A program made the translations under genes and the position numbers. A stretch of 64,000 bases of DNA, from contig OX031063.1 in NCBI GenBank assembly GCA_943736015.1, forward strand, positions 6,615,001 through 6,679,000, read 5' to 3'. This stretch comes from Tridacna crocea. Its lineage: Eukaryota; Mollusca; Bivalvia; Cardiida; Cardiidae. The notes below the pieces were generated by a model that saw only the letters and a program-made list of their open reading frames with translations, did not search any database and had not been told where the DNA came from. Every line of letters begins with the position of its first letter. Position 1 is the stretch's first letter. Shown piece by piece: positions 1 to 8,387 of the stretch.

Positions 1-348
1 TTACGATTTTATGCGCAGCACGTAACAGTCACGTATGGGTGAGATGGTCATCGTAACCAAATCAATGGCCCTAGTGAGAGAAAATGAAAAAGAAAAATCC
101 CTATAATTGACTTAAGCAATAGTTGTCGTCTGCTATAAAATATTCCGTAAGTCGATTTTTCATGTTTTTGCGGATACGTAAGTGGCACCTGCGAGACAGT
201 AGACAACCTAAATGGGTTTGTTGTCACGGTATAAAAAGATTGGAGAAAAAAAATTATTAAAAATTAAGTTCCCTCTATTTGACCTTCTAAGCAACAGGTG
301 TCGTCTGCTATAAAATGCTCCACAAGTCGATTTTTCGCGTTTTTGCGA

Positions 349-356
349 TTACGTAA
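349..356 (+). promoter_or_regulatory. TTACGTAA octamer (bZIP-type palindrome)
   Basis: Perfect 8-bp palindrome in subrepeat S4, matching the consensus of PAR-type/NFIL3-type bZIP factors. It appears once per unit and is lost in unit 2 by a C-to-T change. The neighbouring subrepeats have only ACGTAA. Binding is inferred, and retention across units is expected anyway because the units are almost identical. Confidence 0.3.
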
Positions 357-733
357 CCTGCACCTATGAGACGGTAGTCAACGTAAATGGATTTGTCGTC
401 ACGGTATAAAGAGACTGGAGAAAAAATATACATTAAAAATTTAGTTCCTTTTGTTTGATTTATGCAATAATAAGCAGTTGCTACTGAAAGAGCCTTCAGT
501 CTTTTTTTAGCCACTTGTCGCATTATTTATTTATTTTTTTTTTTCGCATGAGCGGAACTGGCACATATAGGACGGTAGTCAACGTAACTGGGTTTCTTGT
601 TGCGGTTTGAAGAGATTAGAAAAATTACACTTCAGTTGCCTTTGTTTGATATATGAGTTTTCAGTCTTTTTTAGCCACTTGTCACATTAATTTCAGGATT
701 TGTTTTTTACACTGTACATTGATCACTTTGGCT

Positions 734-750
734 CATTGAAAGTTTCAATG
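734..750 (+). repeat. Perfect 17-bp palindrome, CATTGAAA-G-TTTCAATG
   Basis: Eight-base arms at 734-741 and 743-750 around one G. The spacer is too short for a stable hairpin loop, so if it is functional it is more likely a dimer binding site than an RNA structure. It lies just right of the inner-repeat region and is intact in the units I compared. Confidence 0.6.
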
Positions 751-797
751 TGCAGCATTTATTGTGGGCTGAGAGTTGGAAAAGCAAATCCAGTGAA

Positions 798-826
798 GGG
801 CTGGGGAGTGGGGGGTGCATCGAGGG
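798..826 (+). other. G-rich tract, possible G-quadruplex
   Basis: G runs of 3, 4, 6 and 3 at 798-800, 803-806, 810-815 and 824-826, separated by 2, 3 and 8 bases. The last loop is one base over the usual 1-7 limit, so this is a borderline quadruplex motif on the plus strand. Present in all units; unit 9 changes the six-G run to GAGGGG. Confidence 0.35.
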
Positions 827-1042
827 TTTAAGGGAATTAACTCTTGCAAGGGTTTTGAAAAGACCAAATCAAGGTCTTCTGCGCCCCTATTTTCTTAAAT
901 GTTTGCCTATTTTCAGTGAAATCTGGCATGTGTGGATGGTGCATGCCCGGCAGATTGCCAAGGACTGCACAGCAGCCTTTAAAGAAGACTTTAAATCCAC
1001 TTTTATGCCGTTTTTTGCACTGTTTTTTATTCGATATATTAA

Positions 1043-1100
1043 GGCGCCATTTTGGAGCGATTTTGAAGCTCTCTGATTGGCTGATGGGCCCGAGTTTGAA
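1043..1100 (+). promoter_or_regulatory. YY1-like, GGCGCC and CHR-like motifs beside CCAAT cluster
   Basis: GGCGCC at 1043-1048 overlaps GCCATTTTG at 1046-1054, which fits the YY1 core GCCATNTTG. TTTGAA, the cell-cycle homology region (CHR) core, occurs at 1062-1067 and 1095-1100. Each motif is short and could be chance. Their position immediately upstream of the NF-Y-like boxes is what makes them worth recording. Unit 32 alters the YY1-like site. Confidence 0.3.
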
Positions 1101-1209
1101 TTCTAAGGTCTTCTCTGATTGGCTGTTGGTATCCATTGTTGGTATCCAATCTGATTTCCTTAAAGCTTCTCTGATTGGATAATTTCAGAGAGGGAAGAGA
1201 TTTGATTGG
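1076..1209 (+). promoter_or_regulatory. Cluster of five CCAAT boxes (NF-Y-like), regularly spaced
   Basis: ATTGG lies at 1076-1080, 1118-1122, 1174-1178 and 1205-1209, with CCAAT in the other orientation at 1146-1150. Start-to-start spacings are 42, 28, 28 and 31 bp. Three of the ATTGG boxes sit in GATTGGCTG, the complement of the extended NF-Y consensus CAGCCAATC. Known NF-Y targets, especially cell-cycle promoters, often have several boxes about 30 bp apart. The cluster is present in every unit; unit 36 loses box 2 and unit 35 gains an extra box. Activity is inferred. Confidence 0.5.
1126..1148 (+). repeat. Direct repeat TTGGTATCCA x2 within the CCAAT cluster
   Basis: TTGGTATCCA occurs at 1126-1135 and 1139-1148, separated by TTG (13-bp period). 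The second copy runs into the CCAAT box at 1146-1150. The spacer is TTT instead of TTG in units 10, 17, 20 and 21. Confidence 0.8.
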
Positions 1210-1220
1210 CTGATGGGAAA

Positions 1221-1227
1221 GGGGGGG
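1221..1227 (+). repeat. Variable poly-G tract (unit 1 shown)
   Basis: Seven G after GGGAAA. The count is six in units 5, 13, 16, 19 and 26, eight in unit 37, nine in unit 30, and interrupted (GGGGAGG) in unit 21. Its length decides whether an upstream ATG is in frame with the short frame at 1265, which explains the apparent extended forms in some units. Confidence 0.9.
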
Positions 1228-1232
1228 AAATA

Positions 1233-1250
1233 TCTGTTTATCTTTATTAA
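1233..1250 (+). other. AT-rich stretch between CCAAT cluster and ATG frame
   Basis: The sequence between the G run and the ATG at 1265 includes TTTATCTTTATTAACC. No canonical TATAAA is present. If the upstream box cluster drives rightward transcription, the start would be expected about here. Identical in nearly all units; unit 7 has TTTATAAACC. Confidence 0.25.
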
Positions 1251-1312
1251 CCTTTTACCACACAATGACGCGGCCTTTTAACACCCCAAAGGCTTATGAA
1301 AATAATCTGAGG

Positions 1313-1349
1313 AAAGGAGAAAATACAGGTTACCAGCATTTTCTCCTTT
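1313..1349 (+). repeat. Inverted repeat, 12-bp perfect arms, 13-nt loop
   Basis: AAAGGAGAAAAT (1313-1324) and ATTTTCTCCTTT (1338-1349) are perfect reverse complements around a 13-nt loop, the strongest fold-back I see in the unit. It lies 48 bp after the ATG at 1265 and downstream of the CCAAT cluster, so a rightward transcript would contain it near its 5' end. Its arms are unchanged in the units I checked. Confidence 0.75.
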
Positions 1350-1468
1350 TCCCACAATGTTTTCCACCCTATCAAAGAAAAAATTTGATTTTGAGTTATT
1401 CTTACATCTTATTTTATCTTTTTGGCCTACTTGTAAATTTCTTCAAACAAGAACAAGATTTCTTTTAT

Positions 1469-1483
1469 CGGAAAAAGTTTCCG
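1469..1483 (+). repeat. Short hairpin CGGAAA/TTTCCG
   Basis: Six-base arms at 1469-1474 and 1478-1483 with a 3-nt loop, at the left edge of subrepeat S1. It is weakened by point changes in units 19, 21 and 23, so it is not strictly kept. Confidence 0.5.
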
Positions 1484-1589
1484 CAACAGCAACCAGTTGC
1501 TTCTGAATTTTATATTTTCGCACAGCGGTTAAACATAAAATTGACTTTTGACTCGCGCGGTCATCCAAATTGGTTCAATGTTTTCATGA

Positions 1590-1618
1590 CCCTGGTAAGA
1601 AAACAGGGAAAATTTTTG
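1590..1618 (+). other. Small hairpin with GTAAG in loop followed by AATTTTTG
   Basis: CCCTG (1590-1594) and CAGGG (1604-1608) enclose GTAAGAAAA, followed by AATTTTTG at 1611-1618. A GTAAG beside an Sm-site-like AATTTTTG recalls spliced-leader or snRNA genes. However, the two are only about 16 nt apart and there is no further stem or G after the Sm-like site. I regard it as a probable coincidence. Confidence 0.15.
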
Positions 1619-1628
1619 TTTACCTTTC

Positions 1629-1785
1629 TTTGATTTGAACAACAGGTATCAGTTGCCTCCGAAAGTGTGGAAGTTGATTTTACGATTTTATGCGCAGCAC
1701 GTAACAGTCACGTATGGGTGAGATGGTCATCGTAACCAAATCAATGGCCCTAGTGAGAGAAAATGAAAAAGAAAAATCCCTATAA
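1629..1785 (+). repeat. Inner subrepeat S2 (about 157 bp)
   Basis: Starts at TTTGATTT. It contains CAACAGG, CAGTTGCCTCCGAA, CACGTAACAGTCACG and GAGATGGTCATCGTAACC in the same order as the corresponding parts of S4. The copy spans the boundary I chose between units 1 and 2. Confidence 0.75.
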
Positions 1786-1956
1786 TTGACTTAAGCAATA
1801 GTTGTCGTCTGCTATAAAATATTCCGTAAGTCGATTTTTCATGTTTTTGCGGATACGTAAGTGGCACCTGCGAGACAGTAGACAACCTAAATGGGTTTGT
1901 TGTCACGGTATAAAAAGATTGGAGAAAAAAAATTATTAAAAATTAAGTTCCCTCTA
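1786..1956 (+). repeat. Inner subrepeat S3 (about 171 bp)
   Basis: Starts at TTGACTTAAGCAA. It shares GTCGTCTGCTATAAAAT, AAGTCGATTTTTC, GTCACGGTATAAA and TTAAGTTCC with S4 in the same order. S3 and S4 form the closest adjacent pair together with S4 and S5. Confidence 0.85.
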
Positions 1957-2132
1957 TTTGACCTTCTAAGCAACAGGTGTCGTCTGCTATAAAATGCTCC
2001 ACAAGTCGATTTTTCGCGTTTTTGCGATTATGTAACCTGCACCTATGAGACGGTAGTCAACGTAAATGGATTTGTCGTCACGGTATAAAGAGACTGGAGA
2101 AAAAATATACATTAAAAATTTAGTTCCTTTTG
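1957..2132 (+). repeat. Inner subrepeat S4 (about 176 bp)
   Basis: Starts at TTTGACC. It includes TATAAAA at 1988-1994, the normally conserved TTACGTAA octamer (mutated in this unit, intact in others), and a stretch beginning TATGAGACGG that is identical over about 22 bp with S5. Confidence 0.85.
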
Positions 2133-2321
2133 TTTGATTTATGCAATAATAAGCAGTTGCTACTGAAAGAGCCTTCAGTCTTTTTTTAGCCACTTGTCGC
2201 ATTATTTTTTTTTTTTTTTTTCGCATGAGCGGAACTGGCACATATGAGACGGTAGTCAACGTAACTGGGTTTCTTGTTGCGGTTTGAAGAGATTAGAAAA
2301 ATTACACTTCAGTTGCCTTTG
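2133..2321 (+). repeat. Inner subrepeat S5 (about 189 bp) with expanded T tract
   Basis: Starts at TTTGATTTATG. CAGTTGCTACTGAAA aligns with S1 and S2, and TATGAGACGG onward aligns with S4. The GTCGATTTTTCGCG of S4 corresponds here to GTCGCATTA, a long T run and CGCATG, so the poly-T tract looks like an expansion inside the element. Confidence 0.8.
2205..2221 (+). repeat. Hypervariable poly-T tract (unit 2 shown)
   Basis: Seventeen T between GCATTA and CGCATG. The equivalent tract differs in length or A interruptions between most units: none in units 2, 3, 11 and 14; one extra A in units 5, 17, 19, 20, 22 and 38; two in units 1 and 29. It is the main source of unit length differences and the least reliable part of any read-based consensus. 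Confidence 0.95.
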
Positions 2322-2371
2322 TTTGATATATGAGTTTTCAGTCTTTTTTTAGCCACTTGTCACATTAATTT
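2322..2371 (+). repeat. Inner subrepeat S6, truncated
   Basis: Begins TTTGATATATGAG, then repeats the TTCAGT, T-run, AGCCACTTGTC and CATTA of S5, with about 26 bp missing between. Similarity stops around 2371, where the non-repeated half of the unit begins. Confidence 0.75.
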
Positions 2372-3357
2372 CAGGGTTTGTTTTTTACACTGTACATTGA
2401 TCACTTTGGCTCATTGAAAGTTTCAATGTGCAGCATTTATTGTGGGCTGAGAGTTGGAAAAGCAAATCCAGTGAAGGGCTGGGGAGTGGGGGGTGCATCG
2501 AGGGTTTAAGGGAATTAACTCTTGCAAGGGTTTTGAAAAGACCAAATCAAGGTCTTCTGCGCCCCTATTTTCTTAAATGTTTGCCTATTTTCAGTGAAAT
2601 CTGGCATGTGTGGATGGTGCATGCCCGGTAGATTGCCAAGGACTGCACAGCAGCCTTTAAAGAAGACTTTAAATCCACTTTTATGCCGTTTTTTGCACTG
2701 TTTTTTATTCGATATATTAAGGCGCCATTTTGGAGCGATTTTGAAGCTCTCTGATTGGCTGATGGGCCCGAGTTTGAATTCTAAGGTCTTCTCTGATTGG
2801 CTGTTGGTATCCATTGTTGGTATCCAATCTGATTTCCTTAAAGCTTCTCTGATTGGATAATTTCAGAGAGGGAAGAGATTTGATTGGCTGATGGGAAAGG
2901 GGGGGAAATATCTGTTTATCTTTATTAACCTTTTACCACACAATGACGCGGCCTTTTAACACCCCAAAGGCTTATGAAAATAATCTGAGGAAAGGAGAAA
3001 ATACAGGTTACCAGCATTTTCTCCTTTTCCCACAATGTTTTCCACCCTATCAAAGAAAAAATTTGATTTTGAGTTATTCTTACATCTTATTTTATCTTTT
3101 TGGCCTACTTGTAAATTTCTTCAAACAAGAACAAGATTTCTTTTATCGGAAAAAGTTTCCGCAACAGCAACCAGTTGCTTCTGAATTTTATATTTTCGCA
3201 CAGCGGTTAAACATAAAATTGACTTTTGACTCGCGCGGTCATCCAAATTGGTTCAATGTTTTCATGACCCTGGTAAGAAAACAGGGAAAATTTTTGTTTA
3301 CCTTTCTTTGATTTGAACAACAGGTATCAGTTGCCTCCGAAAGTGTGGAAGTTGATT

Positions 3358-5035
3358 TTACGATTTTATGCGCAGCACGTAACAGTCACGTATGGGTGAG
3401 ATGGTCATCGTAACCAAATCAATGGCCCTAGTGAGAGAAAATGAAAAAGAAAAATCCCTATAAATGACTTAAGCAATAGTTGTCGTCTGCTATAAAATAT
3501 TCCGTAAGTCGATTTTTCATGTTTTTGCGGATACGTAAGTGGCACCTGCGAGACAGTAGACAACCTAAATGGGTTTGTTGTCACGGTATAAAAAGATTGG
3601 AGAAAAAAAATTATTAAAAATTAAGTTCCCTCTATTTGACCTTCTAAGCAACAGGTGTCGTCTGCTATAAAATGCTCCACAAGTCGATTTTTCGCGTTTT
3701 TGCGATTACGTAACCTGCACCTATGAGACGGTAGTCAACGTAAATGGATTTGTCGTCACGGTATAAAGAGACTGGAGAAAAAATATACATTAAAAATTTA
3801 GTTCCTTTTGTTTGATTTATGCAATAATAAGCAGTTGCTACTGAAAGAGCCTTCAGTCTTTTTTTAGCCACTTGTCGCATTATTTTTTTTTTTTTTTTTC
3901 GCATGAGTGGAACTGGCACATATGAGACGGTAGTCAACGTAACTGGGTTTCTTGTTGCGGTTTGAAGAGATTAGAAAAATTACACTTCAGTTGCCTTTGT
4001 TTGATATATGAGTTTTCAGTCTTTTTTTAGCCACTTGTCACATTAATTTCAGGGTTTGTTTTTTACACTGTACATTGATCACTTTGGCTCATTGAAAGTT
4101 TCAATGTGCAGCATTTATTGTGGGCTGAGAGTTGGAAAAGCAAATCCAGTGAAGGGCTGGGGAGTGGGGGGTGCATCGAGGGTTTAAGGGAATTAACTCT
4201 TGCAAGGGTTTTGAAAAGACCAAATCAAGGTCTTCTGCGCCCCTATTTTCTTAAATGTTTGCCTATTTTCAGTGAAATCTGGCATGTGTGGATGGTGCAT
4301 GCCCGGCAGATTGCCAAGGACTGCACAGCAGCCTTTAAAGAAGACTTTAAATCCACTTTTATGCCGTTTTTTGCACTGTTTTTTATTCGATATATTAAGG
4401 CGCCATTTTGGAGCGATTTTGAAGCTCTCTGATTGGCTGATGGGCCCGAGTTTGAATTCTAAGGTCTTCTCTGATTGGCTGTTGGTATCCATTGTTGGTA
4501 TCCAATCTGATTTCCTTAAAGCTTCTCTGATTGGATAATTTCAGAGAGGGAAGAGATTTGATTGGCTGATGGGAAAGGGGGGGAAATATCTGTTTATCTT
4601 TATTAACCTTTTACCACACAATGACGCGGCCTTTTAACACCCCAAAGGCTTATGAAAATAATCTGAGGAAAGGAGAAAATACAGGTTACCAGCATTTTCT
4701 CCTTTTCCCACAATGTTTTCCACCCTATCAAAGAAAAAATTTGATTTTGAGTTATTCTTACATCTTATTTTATCTTTTTGGCCTACTTGTAAATTTCTTC
4801 AAACAAGAACAAGATTTCTTTTATCGGAAAAAGTTTCCGCAACAGCAACCAGTTGCTTCTGAATTTTATATTTTCGCACAGCGGTTAAACATAAAATTGA
4901 CTTTTGACTCGCGCGGTCATCCAAATTGGTTCAATGTTTTCATGACCCTGGTAAGAAAACAGGGAAAAATTTTGTTTACCTTTCTTTGATTTGAACAACA
5001 GGTATCAGTTGCCTCCGAAAGTGTGGAAGTTGATT
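3358..5035 (+). repeat. Satellite unit 3 (1678 bp)
   Basis: Carries CTATAAATGAC near 3460 (T-to-A), GCATGAGTGG near 3901, a variant shared with units 7, 9, 11, 12, 14, 15 and 36, and GGGAAAAATTTTG near 4966. Confidence 0.97.
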
Positions 5036-6711
5036 TTACAATTTTATGCGCAGCACGTAACAGTCACGTATGGGTGAGATGGTCATCGTAACCAAATCAA
5101 TGGCCCTAGTGAGAGAAAATGAAAAAGAAAAATCCCTATAATTGACTTAAGCAATAGTTGTCGTCTGCTATAAAATATTCCGTAAGTCGATTTTTCATGT
5201 TTTTGCGGATACGTAAGTGGCACCTGCGAGACAGTAGACAACCTAAATGGGTTTGTTGTCACGGTATAAAAAGATTGGAGAAAAAAAATTATTAAAAATT
5301 AAGTTCCCTCTATTTGACCTTCTAAGCAACAGGTGTCGTCTGCTATAAAATGCTCCACAAGTCGATTTTTCGCGTTTTTGCGATTACGTAACCTGCACCT
5401 ATGAGACGGTAGTCAACGTAAATGGATTTGTCGTCACGGTATAAAGAGACTGGAGAAAAAATATACATTAAAAATTTAGTTCCTTTTGTTTGATTTATGC
5501 AATAATAAGCAGTTGCTACTGAAAGAGCCTTCAGTCTTTTTTTAGCCACTTGTCGCATTATTTTTTTTTTTTTTTTCGCATGAGCGGAACTGGCACATAT
5601 GAGACGGTAGTCAACGTAACTGGGTTTCTTGTTGCGGTTTGAAGAGATTAGAAAAATTACACTTCAGTTGCCTTTGTTTGATATATGAGTTTTCAGTCTT
5701 TTTTAGCCACTTGTCACATTAATTTCAGGGTTTGTTTTTTACACTGTACATTGATCACTTTGGCTCATTGAAAGTTTCAATGTGCAGCATTTATTGTGGG
5801 CTGAGAGTTGGAAAAGCAAAGCCAGTGAAGGGCTGGGGAGTGGGGGGTGCATCGAGGGTTTAAGGGAATTAACTCTTGCAAGGGTTTTGAAAAGACCAAA
5901 TCAAGGTCTTCTGCGCCCCTATTTTCTTAAATGTTTGCCTATTTTCAGTGAAATCTGGCATGTGTAGATGGTGCATGCCCGGCAGATTGCCAAGGACTGC
6001 ACAGCAGCCTTTAAAGAAGACTTTAAATCCACTTTTATGCCGTTTTTTGCACTGTTTTTTATTCGATATATTAAGGCGCCATTTTGGAGCGATCTTGAAG
6101 CTCTCTGATTGGCTGATGGGCCCGAGTTTGAATTCTAAGGTCTTCTCTGATTGGCTGTTGGTATCCATTGTTGGTATCCAATCTGATTTCCTTAAAGCTT
6201 CTCTGATTGGATAATTTCAGAGAGGGAAGAGATTTGATTGGCTGATGGGAAAGGGGGGGAAATATCTGTTTATCTTTATTAACCTTTTACCACACAATGA
6301 CGCGGCCTTTTAACACCCCAAAGGCTTATGAAAATAATCTGAGGAAAGGAGAAAATACAGGTTACCAGCATTTTCTCCTTTTCCCACAATGTTTTCCACC
6401 CTATCAAAGAAAAAATTTGATTTTGAGTTATTCTTACATCTTATTTTATCTTTTTGGCCTACTTGTAAATTTCTTCAAACAAGAACAAGATTTCTTTTAT
6501 CGGAAAAAGTTTCCGCAACAGCAACCAGCTGCTTCTGAATTTTATATTTTCGCACAGCGGTTAAACATAAAATTGACTTTTGACTCGCGCGGTCATCCAA
6601 ATTGGTTCAATGTTTTCATGACCCTGGTAAGAAAACAGGGAAAATTTTTGTTTACCTTTCTTTGATTTGAACAACAGGTATCAGTTGCCTCCGAAAGTGT
6701 GGAAGTTGATT
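5036..6711 (+). repeat. Satellite unit 4 (1676 bp)
   Basis: Begins TTACAATTTT. Private changes include AAAGCCAGTG near 5818, G-to-A at 5966 (stop in a short forward frame), GCGATCTTG near 6090 and CCAGCTGCTT near 6527. Confidence 0.97.
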
Positions 6712-8387
6712 TTACGATTTTATGCGCAGCACGTAACAGTCACGTATGGGTGAGATGGTCATCGTAACCAAATCAATGGCCCTAGTGAGAGAAAATGAAA
6801 AAGAAAAATCCCTATAATTGACTTAAGCAATAGTTGTCGTCTGCTATAAAATATTCCGTAAGTCGATTTTTCATGTTTTTGCGGATACGTAAGTGGCACC
6901 TGCGAGACAGTAGACAACCTAAATGGGTTTGTTGTCACGGTATAAAAAGATTGGAGAAAAAAAATTATTAAAAATTAAGTTCCCTCTATTTGACCTTCTA
7001 AGCAACAGGTGTCGTCTGCTATAAAATGCTCCACAAGTCGATTTTTCGCGTTTTTGCGATTACGTAACCTGCACCTATGAGACGGTAGTCAACGTAAATG
7101 GATTTGTCGTCACGGTATAAAGAGACTGGAGAAAAAATATACATTAAAAATTTAGTTCCTTTTGTTTGATTTATGCAATAATAAGCAGTTGCTACTGAAA
7201 GAGCCTTCAGTCTTTTTTTAGCCACTTGTCGCATTATTATTTTTTTTTTTTTTCGCATGGTGGAACTGGCACATATGAGACGGTAGTCAACGTAACTGGG
7301 TTTCTTGTTGCGGTTTGAAGAGATTAGAAAAATTACACTTCAGTTGCCTTTGTTTGATATATGAGTTTTCAGTCTTTTTTTAGCCACTTGTCACATTAAT
7401 TTCAGGGTTTGTTTTTTACACTGTACATTGATCACTTTGGCTCATTGAAAGTTTCAATGTGCAGCATTTATTGTGGGCTGAGAGTTGGAAAAGCAAATCC
7501 AGTGAAGGGCTGGGGAGTGGGGGGTGCATCGAGGGTTTAAGGGAATTAACTCTTGCAAGGGTTTTGAAAAGACCAAATCAAGGTCTTCTGCGCCCCTATT
7601 TTCTTAAATGTTTGCCTATTTTCAGTGAAATCTGGCATGTGTGGATGGTGCATGCCCGGCAGATTGCCAAGGACTGCACAGCAGCCTTTAAAGAAGACTT
7701 TAAATCCACTTTTATGCCGTTTTTTGCACTGTTTTTTATTCGATATATTAAGGCGCCATTTTGGAGCGATTTTGAAGCTCTCTGATTGGCTGATGGGCCC
7801 GAGTTTGAATTCTAAGGTCTTCTCTGATTGGCTGTTGGTATCCATTGTTGGTATCCAATCTGATTTCCTTAAAGCTTCTCTGATTGGATAATTTCAGAGA
7901 GGGAAGAGATTTGATTGGCTGATGGGAAAGGGGGGAAATATCTGTTTATCTTTATTAACCTTTTACCACACAATGACGCGGCCTTTTAACACCCCAAAGG
8001 CTTATGAAAATAATCTGAGGAAAGGAGAAAATACAGGTTACCAGCATTTTCTCCTTTTCCCACAATGTTTTCCACCCTATCAAAGAAAAAATTTGATTTT
8101 GAGTTATTCTTACATCTTATTTTATCTTTTTGGCCTACTTGTAAATTTCTTCAAACAAGAACAAGATTTCTTTTATCGGAAAAAGTTTCCGCAACAGCAA
8201 CCAGTTGCTTCTGAATTTTATATTTTCGCACAGCGGTTAAACATAAAATTGACTTTTGACTCGCGCGGTCATCCAAATTGGTTCAATGTTTTCATGACCC
8301 TGGTAAGAAAACAGGGAAAATTTTTGTTTACCTTTCTTTGATTTGAACAACAGGTATCAGTTGCCTCCGAAAGTGTGGAAGTTGATT
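6712..8387 (+). repeat. Satellite unit 5 (1676 bp)
   Basis: The T tract has an extra A interruption, GCATGGTGG near 7256 reflects a small deletion, and the G run near 7930 is six long rather than seven. Confidence 0.97.

Larger units (their letters stand above)
1465..1628 (+). repeat. Inner subrepeat S1 (degenerate)
   Basis: First of six related elements inside each unit. It is recognised by AACAG followed by CAGTTGCTTCTGAA near 1493-1507 and GGTCATCC near 1559, which align with S2 and S5. It is the most diverged copy, and its left edge is approximate. Confidence 0.65.
1265..1633 (+). other. 122-codon open frame, probably not a gene (one per unit)
   Basis: ATG-started frame of unknown product, beginning 56 bp after the last ATTGG box. 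It is hydrophobic in the middle (around residues 40-61, rich in L, F and Y) and has no domain I recognise. It stays open in all 38 complete units, and the 3-bp insertion in unit 25 keeps frame. Against coding: about 15 independent changes alter the residue against about 6 silent ones, close to what unconstrained sequence gives. Its second half also lies in subrepeat S1, whose relatives are not coding in this frame. With so few mutations, an unbroken frame is expected by chance. Confidence 0.15.
1..1679 (+). repeat. Satellite unit 1 (1679 bp)
   Basis: Complete unit used here as the coordinate reference. Its poly-T tract (about 527-544) is interrupted by A twice. It has ATATAGGACGG near 567-577 where other units have ATATGAGACGG, and AGGATTTG near 696 where most others have AGGGTTTG. 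Confidence 0.97.
1680..3357 (+). repeat. Satellite unit 2 (1678 bp)
   Basis: Distinguished by C-to-T at about 2031, which destroys the TTACGTAA octamer present in the other units, and by C-to-T at 2629, which puts a stop into a short forward frame that is open in most units. The poly-T tract is 17 uninterrupted T (2205-2221). Confidence 0.97.

Noticed and set aside
960-1000. CTTTAAA direct repeat around 978-992 as a regulatory element
   Set aside because: Two 7-base AT-rich words 12 bp apart are expected by chance in this composition.
837-1136. Reverse-strand 99-codon frame, repeated in most units
   Set aside because: It lies antisense over the CCAAT cluster and G-rich tract, has no known domain, and is lost or altered in units 29, 31, 32 and others.
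750-1182. Short forward frames of 108 and 88 codons at 750-1076 and 916-1182, repeated in each unit
   Set aside because: They begin at GTG, not ATG, overlap each other, have no recognisable domain, and are broken by stops or a frameshift in units 2, 4, 29, 31 and 36.
1987-2259. Reverse-strand 71-90-codon frames across subrepeats S4 and S5
   Set aside because: The length varies with the poly-T tract, which encodes the lysine run; most longer forms need a TTG start. It lies wholly in degenerate satellite sequence.
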